From the NCBI GenBank assembly GCA_001557505.1, contig LSAX01000003.1, positions 4,340,001 through 4,404,000 of the forward strand: a DNA stretch of 64,000 bases, in the 5' to 3' direction. Each line of letters starts with the position of its first letter. The first letter of the stretch is position 1. A model generated the notes under the pieces. The model was not told the origin of the DNA, ran no database searches, and saw nothing but the letters and a program-made list of their open reading frames with translations. This stretch comes from Reticulascus tulasneorum (taxonomy: Eukaryota > Ascomycota > Sordariomycetes > Glomerellales > Reticulascaceae). Shown piece by piece: positions 12,298-24,208 of this stretch. A program made the position numbers and the translations under genes.

Positions 12298-15044
12298 TTT
12301 TGGGGATGCTTGTAGATGCTAGTAAAGATTCGTTTGATTCATTTCGATTTGTCAAGTTAGAGGTTATGATAGATTAAGTCAAAGAAGCTCAGATTACAAA
12401 GCTCCTCTCTTATGCGGCGTGGCTTGCGGAGTGATGCCCAAACCTTCCTACTGGGACAAGAAATGGCCGGCTGTTAGTAATGACACCCAGTTGTATCATT
12501 GCTGCTGGGTACCAATGCTTCTGTTGTTTGTAGAAGCTGTACCAATTAGTTTTTTGGTCATTTGCAGCCAGACCAGGGACGAACGTTGATAACAAGAAGC
12601 ATCTAGCAACTCTAATTTTGTGGGCTACCAATTTGCTCTTGCTTGCCTGAAAATGATACAAGTTCTGAGCTCTTCTCGATGTACTAGATACAAGAACGGA
12701 ATGGAGCTGCAGGTGACTCTGGATATAACGATGTCCCTCATAACATGTTGACTGGGGGGCACGAGCCTCATATATGATCCTTCAGACATATTTCAAGAAT
12801 TCGCTAGGGATGCAACCTACGCAGAGCTTTCGCTGATTGCTTATTCATAGTCCTAACGCGCGTCGATCTCTGCTACTTCAGGGGCAAGTGGGTCGTGAGA
12901 AACAATGCCGCTTTCTCATCTGGATATTCGAACATGTCCGTACGATACCTAGCTATTCATGAGAATATTGTACTGAATATCGTAAAACCTCAAGATATTC
13001 AAGTATCTATTCAAGGTAATATTGTAATGAATATATTGGTAAGTATATGGCAACGATTGGAATATTTGATAACTTATCGCACGACTTTCATTCATATACT
13101 TTCCAAAGGAAAGTTACCTAGAACTGGCGAAAATGAGTCTGCTATCTTTTCGCCCCACCAGTGAAGAGGCGCTGGTCTTTACAACTTGCTGGAGAGGCAC
13201 AGAGGTTACCTGCCACTAGCTGCTTGCCAAGGACCGCTAGAAGATCTGCACTCTTTCATGTGGGCTGTCAAGTGGATCGAGAAATTTTGATGGTCTCACT
13301 ATGGATTTGTGCGGGTCGGTCGGCCGAAATGTCGATTGTGCTATGTGCAACAATTTTGCGGAACGGTCCAACTTCAAACACGTCCAAGGGTCCACTCGTT
13401 GTCGGATAGCATCCGTCGGCCTATTTCGGAATCTCTGGCAACAGGTCAGGTCCAAAACTTGCCGCACCGCCGCCTTACGAGGCGTAGTCCCAGACCCTTT
13501 ACTAGCGCCGGACAAACATCTCTTTGGCTCTAGAGGATCTAGGATCACGCTCCCGAATGGTGCGATCTTGACGGGCGCCGTCCCTTGTTTCGCCGCCGCA
13601 CCTCGTTCCCATTGCGTGACGTTGCACTAGGCGGGCTCACTACAGGCAGTTTCGCCCGCGAGAAGCAGAGCGAGAAAACGTCTTCAAGTTAAGCGGGAGG
13701 TTCCACTGTCAAGGGAACACGGCCTTGCATCCGAGGAGGACAGGATTGCATCGTCCCATGGAGTCCTTCCGTGGCTGGTTCCTCCGCAAAAACTCGTCAA
13801 ATGGTGCAATCATTAAGAACCAACTTCAGATATCTTTGTAACGGCCACGTGGTGCCTCCTGCATAGTGGATATCTATACGAGTACCCTTCTATGTATCGT
13901 CTAGACGGATCGCGTCCTGGTACGGCACGCACATTCCAGAATCGTCGTTGCCGAAGAGTTTGTGTCTAGCAGGCATATGCTTTTCAAAGAATTGCTGAAG
14001 GTGAAGTGAAGAACCGGCTGTTAGTGACGAGGAAGAGACTGTTAACAATCTTGCAGTCCGCTATTTAACTAATCCAAGGATCGCCCCTTCGTGTGCCTAA
14101 CCATCTACGTTGGTCTAGATACCAGAACCATGACCAAAGACATTTACAAGAGATGATAGCTGCATGGGCCCGTTCTCGGTTAACAAGACAGTCGATACAT
14201 AATATATCAAGTTTCGCATGGCAAATTGGAACGATATAGCCCCAATGTGCAACATAGGAGCGTATGCACACGAAGAGCTACAGCTACTTAGTGCTGGCTT
14301 TAGCAAGTCGCCGACCACAAGCGCTTGGTCTAATGATTAAAGAGACAAGTACAAGTGTGTCAGTTATCTCAAACCCGAGCCATCTTACTCCTACGTTGCT
14401 AGATAAGCCGGGGCCACTGCGAAGAAATCCCACGGATCTCGACTAGGTGAAATGGATTAAGCACAGTTCCATGACTATAATATGCTAGATTGTCTGCTGA
14501 CTACACTAGGACCATGAAGATAGGTCTTCATTGCCCTCATGTGCTCTGGGAATACTGAAGTGGTCGCGTTGCAAGAGGCGAGGACTCCTGGTTTAGGAGC
14601 GGCTTTAATTCATTTCCTGAATACTCTCATAGTGTTACAATCTTTCTTGTTGTTTATTCCCTGTTAGGCAAGGACCAGTCCTATTGCATACACACTAACC
14701 GCAGAGAATATCCGGATCGCCACCGCTGTAATATCCGATTTGAGGCTGACAGATATCTGCCGAGACTCCTCAGGTCCACCATTTCAATTGAGTGCCCGCC
14801 AATATACGCAGCGGGGACCCTCCATTTTACCGGGAGAGAGAACCCCGCGTCGAGGTAAATTCGGCATATATCCTAGATCTTGAAAGTCCCGATGCAGGAA
14901 TCACAGCTATTTAAGAAGGACAGCTGCCAAGTCTTCCTGATCTCATGGAGAAGAGGTGAAGCTCATGAATCTGGGACATTGTCGTAATACTGCAGCCATT
15001 CTCGACCTGATTTCTTTGCAGCGTGCGTCTAGTTCGGCTTTATC
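12298..15044. other. Intergenic, no gene seen
   Basis: No convincing coding region. A locally AT-rich patch with many repeated AATATT/ATATTC words lies at about 12,960-13,050, and a perfect small palindrome (CTTTCC-aaa-GGAAAG) lies near 13,100. The last few hundred bases are the likely promoter and leader of the secreted-protein gene that starts at 15045. Confidence 0.5.
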
Positions 15045-15833
15045 ATGGGCCTGGTGTTTAAGCTTCTTGGCCTCGCCGTGGTGGCTTTCGCCTCAGTGAG
15101 AGCAGAATGCACTCGGGAAGGGTTATTGGCTGCAGCGAGGTCCTACATCACAGCGCAGACAACCGGAAAGCTCGATGGCCTGAATCTTGTGGCAAGCAAC
15201 TTCACATATCAACTGAACAACAAAGTTGCAGACATCAAGACGGGAGTACTTGTCCAGCCGCTGAAGATCGACCTCAACCGCTCCACAGCAGACACAGTAG
15301 CGTGTGCTAGCTACACGTTGTTGATATCAACGTCAGGTTCAAAGCCATATGTCATCGCAACGCAAATCCGCCACAACGGGAACGATACAAGCTCAATAGC
15401 CATGATTGATACCATAGCTGCAACTACCGGGTCCCTGTTCTTCAACGCAAAGAAAACTCTGGACTACATTCAAAAGCAAGATTGGAGCGAGATCGCACCA
15501 GCTGGTCGTTCCGACCGGCAGACACTGAAGGATATCGGCGATGCTTATCTTGATATGTGGACTGACGCCAAGGCGGCTGACCGAATCCCCTGGGGGACGG
15601 ATTGCGAGCGTGTGGAGGGATCTCAGTATACAAGACCGTGTGGAGGTGCTCTCCCTAGAGGCGGCAGTGCGAAGCCGAACGGGATGCGGCGTTATGTGAT
15701 TGATGAGACTCTTGGATCTGTGGACGTTCTCTGTTCTTTTGACTCTTTGGGATCTTTGCCCGACAGTCACGAAATTCGCGTAGGTTTAGATGGGAAGGTG
15801 AAAATTGTACATACCGTAACTACTCTCAGTTAA
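15045..15833 (+). CDS. Secreted DUF8021-type protein
   Basis: An intron-free gene of 262 residues. Residues 1-20 are a clear signal peptide (hydrophobic core [13 protein letters not shown]), with mature protein starting near E21-C22. The rest matches the pattern I know for the fungal DUF8021 family: an N-terminal C-T-R-E segment, [13 protein letters not shown], an IDTI...GSLFFNA block, [12 protein letters not shown] and a C-terminal [18 protein letters not shown] followed by LPDSHEIRV. Several cysteines suggest disulfides, and there are N-glycosylation sequons (for example NFT). The family is secreted and its function is unknown; some members are discussed as SnoaL/NTF2-like folds or effectors, which I cannot confirm here. 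The start is fixed by the signal peptide. Confidence 0.85.
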   Translation: MGLVFKLLGLAVVAFASVRAECTREGLLAAARSYITAQTTGKLDGLNLVASNFTYQLNNKVADIKTGVLVQPLKIDLNRSTADTVACASYTLLISTSGSKPYVIATQIRHNGNDTSSIAMIDTIAATTGSLFFNAKKTLDYIQKQDWSEIAPAGRSDRQTLKDIGDAYLDMWTDAKAADRIPWGTDCERVEGSQYTRPCGGALPRGGSAKPNGMRRYVIDETLGSVDVLCSFDSLGSLPDSHEIRVGLDGKVKIVHTVTTLS

Positions 15834-17487
15834 GGTCCTTTAGAATCAATGTTATAGAGATTTGAAAGCCAATCACTTGAATATGTCTTAGCGCTCATAT
15901 ACCACAACAGATAAGACAGTCCTGGTAGTCACTCGTAGGAACAGCCCGGTCGTCACTCGGACTTAGATGTGATATGGAGGAAAGTTAAGGCCATAGCAGT
16001 ATCCTAGAAAACATGGAGTATCGATGGCTGATGGGAAGTAAGAGTGACGTCGGATTGAGAAAGGAAAATGACACATTTTCATTTGGGCATGATGTGCTTT
16101 GCAACATGATAAGTGAAACAGAGAGCATTCAGCGTCGAGTGCTAAGGGATTGTTAGAAATAGGGGATCGTTAGAAATATGTCTACCGACACGCTCCACCG
16201 TCGTAGTTAGCTTACGAGATTAACCACTTACTGCTGGAAGATAGTCAATCTTCTCTTCAGCCATATGAAAGGATGGTGCATTCCCCCCCGACTTGTGGTC
16301 ATCATGCATGCAGCCCAACGACGGAGCTCCGCGTGACGTAGATATATGTTACAGTGGCCCTTGTCATTGCATCGTTACTTTACTTAACAGTAGTGTTAGT
16401 TGCCGATGATTTCTGATTCGCCAGATCTTGCCGGTTGCTGGGCAAATGCCCTCATACATACCGAGGAAATGTCCACTACCAGGCAGCCACTTGCACACCT
16501 ATCTTCTGTTGAACCCTATTTCTACGACAGCCCCGTCTGGCAGATGTCTAACCTAAATGGGACAAATGAATCTGCCACATTTACGAGTAACCAAACGGGG
16601 GACCTCAGTTACCGGGCTAACGCACCCACCCCCTTGTATCTGGGTTGCAGTGAAGGACGTCAAGTCGGATGCTAAGTACGTTACCTGTCCCCATGCATAG
16701 GCAATGGACTCTAGTGTACTGGAGGTTCTTAGCAACTTTCCTGTTGATAGTTCGTGAGTCTAGATTCGTCCAATTCCAACGATACCGAGAGGTCAAAATT
16801 CAGAACCATCAGCGACAATTGAGAGCGCTAAGCTGTCCGCACCCACATCGACTGATCGGCCGCATCCGCATGAATAATAGGAATTGATAGCCGCACGAGG
16901 TGGAGCTGCTTACCGTCCTAAAACAAGTGCAAATCAGGCAGCAGTATAAGGGTTTCTATACGAGCCTGAGCGGGGGGGCTCGTTGCTGACCGGGTGGTAA
17001 AAGAAACAATGCCAGGGGAAGCGTGCTAGCTAGGTGTCAGCAATGCACCAATAATTAGTTTGCTAATACTAAAAGTCAGGGTGATCGCAAGGCAGCACTT
17101 TAGGAGAACGGAGTTGGGTGGCAGTGAGAGGTTGGTCAGAAAAAGGGTTTGAAACGCGCGCAGCCGACATGTACCTGCAAGTGGGCGAAGCCCACGAATA
17201 GGGCTCGTATTTCTCCGCCATTCGCGAGGGAGGATTACGCGACAGACGAGCTCAACGGCATTAACGAGGATGCTAAGCACCTTAGGCCAGAGTGCCAACG
17301 GTCTGTTTGTTCTAGGTTCAGAGCTTGGGGTCTGTGAGCTATGATTGCCGATAGGACTCCACTACCATAAGACTCGATAAATTACAGCGACTGCACAGGA
17401 GACTACATCACTTGGCCATTCCTCGAAGTGCTGATTGACTAGTCTCGGTGTCCTGTAGGACCGGAAACTAGACATGTTGCTCTAGAT
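15834..17487. other. Intergenic, no gene seen
   Basis: 1.65 kb separates two + strand genes. Short frames of up to 91 codons show no family resemblance. It presumably holds the 3' end of the DUF8021 gene and the promoter of the glycosyltransferase gene. No clear TATA box was identified. Confidence 0.45.
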
Positions 17488-18759
17488 ATGAGGATGAAAC
17501 TCTACTACTCGAACTTCTTGTTCTTTTGTTCGTGGCTCATAGCCTTCAAGTATTGCCAAACCTTTTTCTACTCAGATCCGAGTTCTTATTTCTTTAACAA
17601 AGATCGTGCCTACGAGCCTCGTTACTCGAGCCGCAGGAGTTCTGAGGCTCTCAGATTTCTTGGCACTGTTGATAAGTTTGAGCAAACAAGTCACCGTGTT
17701 ACGGCAGCCCCTCTGGAAGCCCAAGAGCACAAACACTTGCAAGCAGACTCCCTAAAGCTCTGTGTCGGCATTCCCACAGTGGGCGGAAGAGACGAACAAT
17801 TCTTCCCCAGGGCCATTGCCTCCCTCGCCGAAACCCTTAGCCTCGAAGAGAGACAATCGATACATTTTATCGTCCTGATAGCTGAGGCAAGCCCAGACGA
17901 GCATCCATCCTTCAACGAGTCCTGGCTGCCGAGACTCGCCGACGAAATTCTCGTTTACAACAGCACTTTTCGCAAGGCGATTGATCTCCGGAGCGGGGAG
18001 AACCATGGCAAACGCGGTGCCAACGACTTGACGGGAGTTCCCCGCCCGGTGAAATCTGCATCGGATTTCTCTCTCCTCGCCGAAGCTTGCCACGGGACCA
18101 ATGCACAATATGTTGCGCTGATAGAAGATGACACAATAGCATCCAGGGACTGGTACACGAGGACGATGGCTGGCGTCGAAGCCATCGAGAAACAAACAAA
18201 AGGAGAGAAGGATTGGCTTTACATGAGACTGTTCTACTCGGAGACATTTCTGGGTTGGAACAACGAAGAGTGGCAGATATACGCGAGGTGGATAACCTTC
18301 GTTTACATCGTAGCTATTACGTTGCTAATACTCTCCCGTCGACAACCGGCGAGTCCATCCCGACCTTGGCTACGGTCCCCGCCGACAAAGACCTCCTACC
18401 TCCCTGCCGTAGTTCTTGGCATCTGGCTTCCCGCCACGATATTATTATACTTCATGGCTGGTAGACTGTCGGTCCAGCCCTTTTTGCGCGGCGTGCACAA
18501 GATGCCCTCGTACGGCTGTTGCTCGCAAGGTCTCATCTTCCCGAGGCAGCAAATCGAACCTCTTATCCCATGGCTAAGATCCCCAAGACTGGCGGAATTC
18601 TACCCAGATCAGATTATCGAAAGCTTTGCTGGTGAGAGGCTGACCAAATGGGCCCTTGTCCCAAGTGTCTTGCAGCACGTGGGGAGAAAGAGCTCGTCGA
18701 CGGCAGCACCCGGGACTACCAAGGAGACTTGGAACTTCAGATTCGAGTTACAGGAGTAG
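17488..18759 (+). CDS. PGAP4-like membrane glycosyltransferase
   Basis: An intron-free gene of 423 residues. The layout is an N-terminal membrane anchor (about 8-27), a GT-A-like domain starting with LCVGIPTVGGRD (91-102), the acidic motif LIEDDTIASRDWY with EDD at 213-215 (the DXD-type metal/sugar-nucleotide site), two closely spaced hydrophobic helices (about 268-283 and 305-324), then a C-terminal part with PSYGCCSQGLIFPR (340-353). A transmembrane hairpin inserted in the glycosyltransferase domain is the hallmark of PGAP4/TMEM246, the Golgi enzyme that adds GalNAc to GPI anchors; fungal homologues are usually named only as integral membrane proteins. I infer a Golgi enzyme acting on GPI glycans or a related acceptor. 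A second in-frame ATG lies at 17494 and either could be used. Confidence 0.75.
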   Translation: MRMKLYYSNFLFFCSWLIAFKYCQTFFYSDPSSYFFNKDRAYEPRYSSRRSSEALRFLGTVDKFEQTSHRVTAAPLEAQEHKHLQADSLKLCVGIPTVGGRDEQFFPRAIASLAETLSLEERQSIHFIVLIAEASPDEHPSFNESWLPRLADEILVYNSTFRKAIDLRSGENHGKRGANDLTGVPRPVKSASDFSLLAEACHGTNAQYVALIEDDTIASRDWYTRTMAGVEAIEKQTKGEKDWLYMRLFYSETFLGWNNEEWQIYARWITFVYIVAITLLILSRRQPASPSRPWLRSPPTKTSYLPAVVLGIWLPATILLYFMAGRLSVQPFLRGVHKMPSYGCCSQGLIFPRQQIEPLIPWLRSPRLAEFYPDQIIESFAGERLTKWALVPSVLQHVGRKSSSTAAPGTTKETWNFRFELQE

Positions 18760-19053
18760 CTCGAATGTATTTCGAGTGTAAGATACGTTAGGTATGAATA
18801 GCAGCCGTGTCATTCACTGAATCGTGATTCAACCATAGATAAAAATGTAACAATCTCAAATTAGATTGCAGTTAGCACCCTAGGGCTACTGTCGCCTTCG
18901 TGCGCATACCTAGTTCGATATGGTTGAAGCAAACATTCTATTAGAATTAAGTCTATACAGCCAAATAGGAAAAGCCCCATCTAGTGTTTGTTTTGCATTC
19001 CCGGCCCCTTCCTTTCAAGATCTGATCCCATCATCGCCAATATCTATTGGTTT

Positions 19054-22000
19054 CTATGCCACATCATTTGATTTGTAGAGACTCATCCTCACGCCAGCAC
19101 CACAGTATTGCAGTGCATTCCCAGGACAAGTGAATCCACACTGCGAGTCAGAGACGTTTGTCCCTGGCGTCACAGCACTCGGCTGCAAGGTCAAAACGTC
19201 TCCGCACCAGCACTCGCGCCCATACTCGACGCCAGCGTAGTTGAACATCCAACAGGTAGCTAGACACTTTTCGATGGTCATTCCGACTCCATCATTAAGC
19301 TTCTGGCTTGCAAGGAGGCGGCCAGAAGAAGGCTCGGAATAGCAGCCAAGATAGGTGAAATTTCCGTTTCCAGGGAAGATAGTGGGTCCGGTAGGGACGG
19401 GTGCTTTTGAAGAAGTGGAGGATGACCTCGAGGATGTCGAGGTTATCCTTGACGAAGTAGATGTTATTATGGAAGAAGTTGAGATTGCTCTTGAAGTAGA
19501 GGTTACTATCGAAGTGGTTGAAGTTACTCTTGAAGTAGAGGTTGATGTCACTCTCGAAGAAGTAGAGGCTATTGCCGAAGAAGTAGAAGTTGTTATCGAT
19601 GAAGGAGATGTTGTTCTTGAAGATGTAGAGAACCTCGAGGAGGTTGAGACTACAAGTGAAGTTGTAGAGGTTGGGTTTGAAGTGGTAGATGTTCTACTCG
19701 TAATGAAAGTGGATGATAAGACAGGTATTGAAATTACAGACGAGGTTGATGATGATCTAAGGGAAGTTGAAGAGGTTGATAAACCAGTGGTCGATGTAGA
19801 TGATACAGCTAGGGAAGTTGACGAAGTGCTTCTGCTCAATAAAGAGCTAGCTTGAGAAGTTGACGTCGTTGTTCGTGTCGATGACGTCGCGATTTGGCTG
19901 ATCGAGGAGCTGATGGTCGCGCTGGTTGACGTGAATGACGAGACTGAAGATCTGCTGCTAGAGACAGTGCTGGATACTAAGGTACTTGATGAAGTAGGGC
20001 CGATGGGAAGAGCCGAATACACATCTAGCCTGTTGCCAGCACCGCAGGTCTCAGTATTGTCTCCCCCGCAAGGGAACGAACAGTCATTTTGGTTCGCCGC
20101 TAGGACGCTGCCCACATTGAGAAGGGAGCCGCAGTAACCTGTTTTTTGTCAGCCAAGATATCTGCGCACCATGCCCTGGAATATTCGCGACTTACACTCT
20201 CTGCCATACTCGGTTCCAAAGTAGGTCGCTCCACTACAGAATGAAGCACACCCTTCCAGCGTCATGGCATCACTTGCCCAGGTTCGGAGAGACAGCGCAC
20301 GGATGTTGGTGGCTTCTGTGTAGCAGCCAAGGAACGCCCAGTTGCCGACATTTGGCTTGACTGGGGATGCGCTTGGCGTGGCCGAGGAAGTCAGTGAGCT
20401 GGTCGAGCTGGTTGTGAATGTACTTGTTCCGCTGAGCGTTGAAATCAAGGTGCTCCCTGCACTGGACGTGGAACTCAGAGTGCTCAGTGTGCTCCCTGCA
20501 CTGGACGTGGAGCTTAGAGTGCTCGCTGCACTGGACGTGGAACTCAGTGTGCTCGCTGTACTGGACGTGGAAGCCAGTGTCGATGAAGTACTGGTAATGA
20601 CTGGGTTGAATTTATAGACGTTGAGCCTGGATGCTCCGCCGCAGAATTCGGTACTGTTGCCTTGACAGGTGATGCTGCATCCTGAAGCATCGGCGGGAAC
20701 CGAACTGGCAGCAAGGCCGTTACCACACCAGCACTGCAATCATTAGCCAAGCACTCCCGGGACGCAAAGAGCAAACTCACCTCTCCGCCGTACTCTACAC
20801 CGGCGTAGCTGTAATCACCGCCCGAGCAGGCATCGACACAGAGAGCCACGGTTCTGCTAGCTGTGGCTAGTAGGTTAGGCAGAGCCCTACCCTCAGTAGC
20901 CTCTGTATAACATCCGAGGCTGACGTAGCCATCAACCCCTGGGTTGACAAAGGGTCCAGTCGGTTGCGAGACAGGAGGATCCGGGTCATCCACATCCACG
21001 GTACTTGAGTCCGCAAAAAGCGAGATATAGGCTCCACCTGCTCCGGCACCAACGCCATTTCCGCCGCAGATCTGATTAATATTGCCAGCGCATGCATAGT
21101 TGCAGTTCGTTGCGTCCACTTCCTCGATAGGAATATTCGGGCCACCCCAGCACTCAACGCCGTATTGCGTCCCACAATACTGGTAGTTCTTGGCTGCGCA
21201 GGCCGCAATGCACATGGCGTTTGTGTTGTCGTCGTTGCCGTACAACTGATTGGCGAGCTGGCGACCCGGGTTGTTCTCCTTGAAGCAGCCCACATAACGG
21301 TATCGGCCAAGGCCATTGTCTAGAAGCGGTGGCGCCTGTTCCGTGATGGCTGTGCAGGCAAATTGGATGAACTGCTTGTCGAAGCTCGGGTCGTTGGTGT
21401 TCATAGTCCACTGGGCTAGTCCTGCGTATGGTTCGATGTTCCATTGGGACTTGGGCACTGCGCAGTACAGTGTAGCTGTGGCGCTCTGACCCGGCGTTAG
21501 AGATGTGCCTTCGGCAAGGTCGATTTGGTTGTTGGCCCCGATAATTCCAGGAACACCGAAGGGTGCCTTCGAGACAGTCAGTGAGAGCGCGACCGCCCCA
21601 GCAGGAGCATTGTTCGTAACCCGCATCTTCAGGTATCTGGATGTATTTTCGGTGACATTGCCGAATGTGAAGTTCGCCCCCTCCACGTATTCGACCCACT
21701 CGTTGCCATCTGGTGTTTGGAACTCGATCAGGGCGATTGGTGCAGGACCAGCAGACCCAGAGATGGTGATTGAGTCACTGCCGCCGTCTGAGCTGACGGA
21801 TAGGTAGCTGCTGAAATTGCCGTTGCTCGAGGAATCGAAGTCGATGGAGACGGTGACCTCCGAGTTTGCGGGAACGACGGTGGGGACATTCGTCAAGGTG
21901 TACTTGCCGACTTTGATCGTAGTGCTGCCATTCCAGGAAGAGAAAGGACCAGAAGCACTTGCATCTGAATAAAGGATCGCCGAAAGATTCAGCGCGGAGT

Positions 22001-24208
22001 TTCCGCCGTTGGATATAATGATGCTCTCAGAGACACCTGTGGGGGAGTCTCCGGAAACGACACCCTGGAAGGTAACCGCCGCAGGACTAATCTGCAACAA
22101 TGGTCCAGCACTCTCACCTGTTCCAGTGAGCCGAACATGAGGGCTTGTACTGTACCCTTCAACCGTGTTGATAGTCTCAACGACAATATCAGCCGACAAA
22201 AGCCCAACCGTAGTGGGTTTGAACGCGACGCCCAAGGTGAATGACCCTCCTGCCGGGAGAGTAAGAGGAAGCGTCGGCAACGCTGACATTGTGTAATCAG
22301 CCTCGTCATCCAGCGCAAGAGACGCAACGGTAACGCCAATCAGCGCCGTGCAAGTGATCACCTTTGCTTGACCCGTGGCTTCGAGGTCAACAGTCCCAAA
22401 ATCGACAGGCGAAGAGCAATTCAAGGGTGCTTGATTCGGAGAACCAAAACCGTAAACAAAGCCCTGAGTTGTGCCCAGGTACATGATTCCGTCTCCAAAA
22501 ACTGGTCTCGAGAACTTGGTGGTCCCTGGGATGGAGAAAGAGTTGATCAAGGTCATGGTTCCATCCTTTGGAACGGCATCGTAGATCCTGAGGTTCAACC
22601 CTTGCACGTCGGTGATCCAGAGGAGGCCAGTGCCTGGTTCGCCGTCGAGAGAGGTCACAGTTCCATCTATAGTAGTGTTAGTTACCCTGTAGGATGTCTG
22701 GTCACAATATATTAGAGTATACGAACGCGAAACGCCAAGTATGTACGAATTATCAACCGGAGTATCTGCAACCTTTGTGAAGGAGGGTACTCCGTTGTCG
22801 CAGGAGAACTTGAATACGTGCGATGGGAATTGAATGACGTTGATATAGATGTAGCCCCCTTCGAGCGGGTAGACACCGGCACCAGCATATACCGAGTTTT
22901 CATTCTGGTATACCTGAATGACGGCATCTAATCCATCGACGCCATTGCGATATCCGCCAAGGTCGTCCAAGTTCAGCCAGTACGTCTTCCCGCTCTTGCC
23001 TGTTATCACACCAATGCGCTGCACATCACCACACGCGAAGTCGCTTGGCAAGATCTCCAACGGGCTTGTTCCTAGATCTTTATCGGCGCCATCCAGAGCT
23101 TGTTTTTCCCAAGGCATGAAGAAGTCCACCAGAGTCAGACTGCCGTCGTCGTTGATGGTCATATGGACGGCGGCCTCCTCTAAGGATGTGGGGGGGTCGC
23201 GGCCTTTGACCGGAATGTCGGCCAGCTGCGACGCATACCCATTTCCGGTCGCGAAGAACATCGAGCCGGCGTCATCAGATGCAATACCGCCGCCAGACAT
23301 CCACACACCGCCGCCGCTGATGTCGTCGGTGACCCCCGCCCCTTCGGTAGCGAAGTGCTCGACAAGGGATCCAGTGGTCTTGTCCCAGCCGATGACCCAT
23401 CCAGTGAAGTTGTACTGAACGCAGTGAGAGGCGAACCCAGCATAGACAAACTGTCCTGAGTGGAGCAATGCCGGGCGTTGATGATGAATCCCACCGCCGA
23501 AGGTTCGAAGAGGATTGTTCGTGGCGACGGTGCCTTCCAGATCAACGGGGAAGTTGGGCTTCTCGCTAAGATCATTAACATCCAAGGCATGAATGAAGTA
23601 CCGTCCCTCCTGTCGGCCCTGTGCTCCATTTCCTCCCGCCTGATTTGCGTACGTCTTCGCAGTGAGATACAAAGTCTCTGTGTCCGGATCGATGACGCCG
23701 GTAGACGTGATTCCGATCAGCGGATTGATATCTACACAGCCGTCCAGGTCGCTAACAACGAACGGAATGTGCAGGTTTCGTGACGCGACGATCTCCCCGG
23801 TCTTTGCATCTAACTTGTAGACGTTGTTCTGCGTTGTCGCGAAGTAGACATATTGCACACCGTCAGACGGGGTGAACACCAACGGCTGAGAGAAGACTTG
23901 TTCCTCAGCGCCGTTGTACTTTCCGGGGAGCGCTGTCTTGAATATTTGGCCAAACTGGGAGCTTCCTACGATGGAAGGATCCATGTTGTGGTTTCTTGAT
24001 TTTCGCGAGTCGTCAGGTGCAATTCCGTTCAGCAGATGATGAGTGCCACAAGACTCGTGCGACAACAACACCAAGGATGGAGAACTTACGTTTGGTACCC
24101 GGCCCTGGAATTATCACCTCCCCAGGTGATGGTATCTGTCGAGGCCAGGCCATGGGCAAGACCCACGAGTGCCGAAAGCAGGCCAACTGTCTGCATCATC
24201 ATGGTCAT
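19054..24208 (-). CDS. Secreted beta-propeller/WSC-domain protein, 4 exons
   Basis: Proposed exons: 24208-24090, 23994-20781, 20733-20196 and 20138-19054 (introns of 95, 47 and 57 nt, all GT-AG and in phase), giving 1,651 residues. The first exon supplies a signal peptide (hydrophobic run VGLLSALVGLAHGLA). Next come a PQQ/quinoprotein-like beta-propeller (about 30-520) and a choice-of-anchor-D/HYDIN-like beta-sandwich region (about 520-910). Four WSC carbohydrate-binding modules follow, at about 935-1030, 1061-1150, 1240-1330 and 1550-1645; each opens with a GC(F/Y) pair and has EYG-x-EC and C-GxxxxYC-type cysteines. Ser/Thr-rich, probably O-glycosylated spacers separate WSC2/3 and WSC3/4. 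No C-terminal membrane anchor is visible, so it is probably secreted or wall-bound through glycan binding. Enzymatic activity of the propeller is unknown. Introns 2 and 3 fall at the same spot of successive WSC modules, suggesting exon duplication. Confidence 0.9.
19400..19990 (-). repeat. Ser/Thr-rich spacer coding repeat
   Basis: Low-complexity coding DNA for the spacer between WSC modules 3 and 4 (about residues 1340-1537), built of iterated ST(S/T)S-type words with TCT/ACT/AGC codon variation. Because the complementary strand is rich in GAA/GTT codons, it carries a spurious long frame (19355-19855, +). Confidence 0.7.
20450..20590 (-). repeat. 30-bp minisatellite inside the WSC gene
   Basis: About four imperfect copies of a roughly 30-bp unit containing CTGCACTGGACGTGGA (+ strand reading) encode a ten-residue STSSA(A/G)STLS repeat in the spacer between WSC modules 2 and 3. 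The copies differ by a few bases and by short insertions in multiples of three, so the frame is kept. Such coding minisatellites commonly vary in copy number between strains. Confidence 0.75.

Noticed and set aside
19355..19855. Long + strand open frame rich in Glu and Val
   Set aside because: It is the antisense of the Ser/Thr-rich spacer of the WSC protein; codons for Ser/Thr on one strand avoid stops on the other. The minus strand has domains and introns, the plus strand has none.
20342..20617. + strand open frame with Val/Leu repeats
   Set aside because: Antisense of the minisatellite-coded Ser/Thr spacer between WSC modules 2 and 3.
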